Below are positions 63,037-64,000 of a stretch of 64,000 bases of DNA, piece after piece (within the stretch, counting starts at the first letter, position 1; each line of letters begins with the position of its first letter). The notes under the pieces are model-generated. The model was given only the letters and a program-made list of their open reading frames with translations, was not told the DNA's origin and ran no database searches. The stretch is from Halomonas aestuarii (GTDB lineage Bacteria; Pseudomonadota; Gammaproteobacteria; Pseudomonadales; Halomonadaceae): NCBI RefSeq assembly GCF_001886615.1, contig NZ_CP018139.1:1488001-1552000 (forward strand), written 5' to 3'. Position numbers and translations under genes: made by a program.

Positions 63037-64000
63037 TGCCCCTCGATGATCTCCCTCCCCTGCTCACCCTGCTACGGGTCGGCCGCATCTTCGCGCCAGA
63101 CCCCCTCGAGGCCACCGACATCCTGATCGCCGACGGCCGGATCGCGGCCCTGGGGCGGGATATCGAGGTCCCGGCGGGCTGGCCGATCCGGGTCGTGGAG
63201 GCGCGTGATCTCACCGCCGTTCCTGCCTTCATCGACCAGCATGTGCACGTGACCGGCGGCGGCGGCGAGGGAGGCGGCGGCACCCGCTGCCCGGAGATCA
63301 CCGCCCGGGAGATCGCGTCCATGGGCATCGGCACCGTGGTGGGGGTGCTGGGCACCGACGGCATCAGCCGCTCGCCGGCGGACCTGCTGGCCAAGGTGCG
63401 CGGGCTGCGCGCCGAGGGCATCGCGGCCTACATGTACACGGGGTCGTATCGCGTGCCACCGCCGACCCTTACCGGCGACGTACAACGCGACCTGGCCTGG
63501 ATCCCCGAGGTCATCGGCCTGGGCGAGATCGCCATCTCGGACCATCGTTCGAGCCAGCCGCGACAGGACGAGATCGCGCGACTGGTCAGCGAGGTGCGCG
63601 TCGGTGCCATGCTGGCCGGCAAGCGCGGCATCTGCCACTTCCATGTCGGTGATGGCAAGCGAGGACTGGAGCCGTTGCGCCGCCTGCTCAGCGAGACCGA
63701 GATCCCCGCCGAGCAGGTGATCCCGACGCATGTGAACCGCCATCGCGACCTGCTCGAGGAGGCCGCCGACTATGCGCTAACCTTCGGCGCCAGCGTGGAT
63801 GTGACCGCCTTCGACGACGCCGACGAGGACGACCTGAGAGGCTTCGGTGCGGTATCGCGGCTACTCCGGCGGGGCGTCCCGGTCGAGCGCATCACCATGA
63901 GTTCGGACTGCAACGGCAGCCTGCCCGAGTTCGACGCCCAGGGTAATTACATCGGCATGCGGGTGGCGGGCAACACCACCCTGATCGCCGACTGGCAGCG
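63033..64000 (+). CDS. iadA: Isoaspartyl dipeptidase (beta-aspartyl peptidase), 5' part
   Basis: The first 322 residues of an amidohydrolase that splits beta-Asp dipeptides, here the beta-Asp-Arg from cyanophycinase; the gene runs off the right edge. Metal ligands: FIDQHVHVTGGGGE, HFHVGD, PTHVNRH and the catalytic Asp in MSSDCNGS. At the position of the carboxylated bridging Lys in E. coli IadA (just before AISDHRS) this protein has Glu165 (GEIAISDHRS). The start overlaps cphA (ATGATG; the second ATG at 63036 is the alternative). Confidence 0.93.
   Translation, partial: MMPLDDLPPLLTLLRVGRIFAPDPLEATDILIADGRIAALGRDIEVPAGWPIRVVEARDLTAVPAFIDQHVHVTGGGGEGGGGTRCPEITAREIASMGIGTVVGVLGTDGISRSPADLLAKVRGLRAEGIAAYMYTGSYRVPPPTLTGDVQRDLAWIPEVIGLGEIAISDHRSSQPRQDEIARLVSEVRVGAMLAGKRGICHFHVGDGKRGLEPLRRLLSETEIPAEQVIPTHVNRHRDLLEEAADYALTFGASVDVTAFDDADEDDLRGFGAVSRLLRRGVPVERITMSSDCNGSLPEFDAQGNYIGMRVAGNTTLIADWQ

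Overview
The window is GC-rich, densely coded DNA from a proteobacterium. The gene set points to a halophilic gammaproteobacterium of the Halomonas type: a complete nar locus with narXL and two narK types, a cyanophycin operon, an orphan glycine-betaine-type binding protein and an EptA/PmrAB-like envelope module. This placement is inferred from gene content and composition; no rRNA, tRNA or other phylogenetic marker is present. I saw no CRISPR array, transposase or integrase.

Layout. 1-3.2 kb: the end of a NitT/TauT-type ABC uptake system and a NifA-like sigma54 activator. 3.3-8.7 kb (minus strand): a sterol-desaturase-family protein, an oxidoreductase operon (OsmC-like, acyl-CoA-dehydrogenase-like flavoprotein, rubredoxin-reductase fusion) and an orphan betaine-type binding protein. 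9-13 kb: a small conserved protein, an NlpC/P60 lipoprotein, and a second NitT/TauT ABC operon ending in a DsrE-like protein. 13-22 kb: a thermostable-hemolysin-family protein, an AMP-ligase fused to a haem-oxygenase-like diiron oxidase, an SDR, a TPR protein, a PmrAB/QseBC-like two-component system, then a PAP2 phosphatase and EptA. Two TTAAG-N6-TTAAG-type direct repeats with 11-bp period stand in front of the two transcription units. 22-26.7 kb: an RHH regulator with its own palindrome, a SulP transporter, a TPP riboswitch with thiM-thiE, and a cytochrome b/PepSY pair.

26.9-35 kb: an accessory segment of about 7.9 kb bounded by a 145-bp direct repeat. The repeat is the 3' end of an EamA transporter gene: the left copy is a remnant and the right copy is the intact gene. 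Inside are a third NitT/TauT ABC system, a creatininase homologue, two SDRs, a guanidino-acid ureohydrolase and a LysR regulator. This looks like a catabolic unit for a guanidino compound. 35-39.3 kb: envelope housekeeping (DD-carboxypeptidase with SPOR domain, TSUP permease, D-Ala-D-Ala dipeptidase).

39.3-59.3 kb: nitrate respiration. Leftward: a NarK-like MFS protein, narGHJI, a PpiC-type prolyl isomerase, moaB, moeA, a Dnr-like regulator and a small Cys-rich protein. Rightward: narX-narL, narK (type II), narK (type I), then a DUF4870-like membrane protein with norE/norF-like subunits. Three NarL-type 7-2-7 inverted heptamers and three FNR/Dnr-type boxes lie in the intergenic regions. 59.5 kb to the right edge: cyanophycinase, cyanophycin synthetase and isoaspartyl dipeptidase overlap as one operon, covering both storage and recycling of the nitrogen polymer; the last gene is cut by the window.
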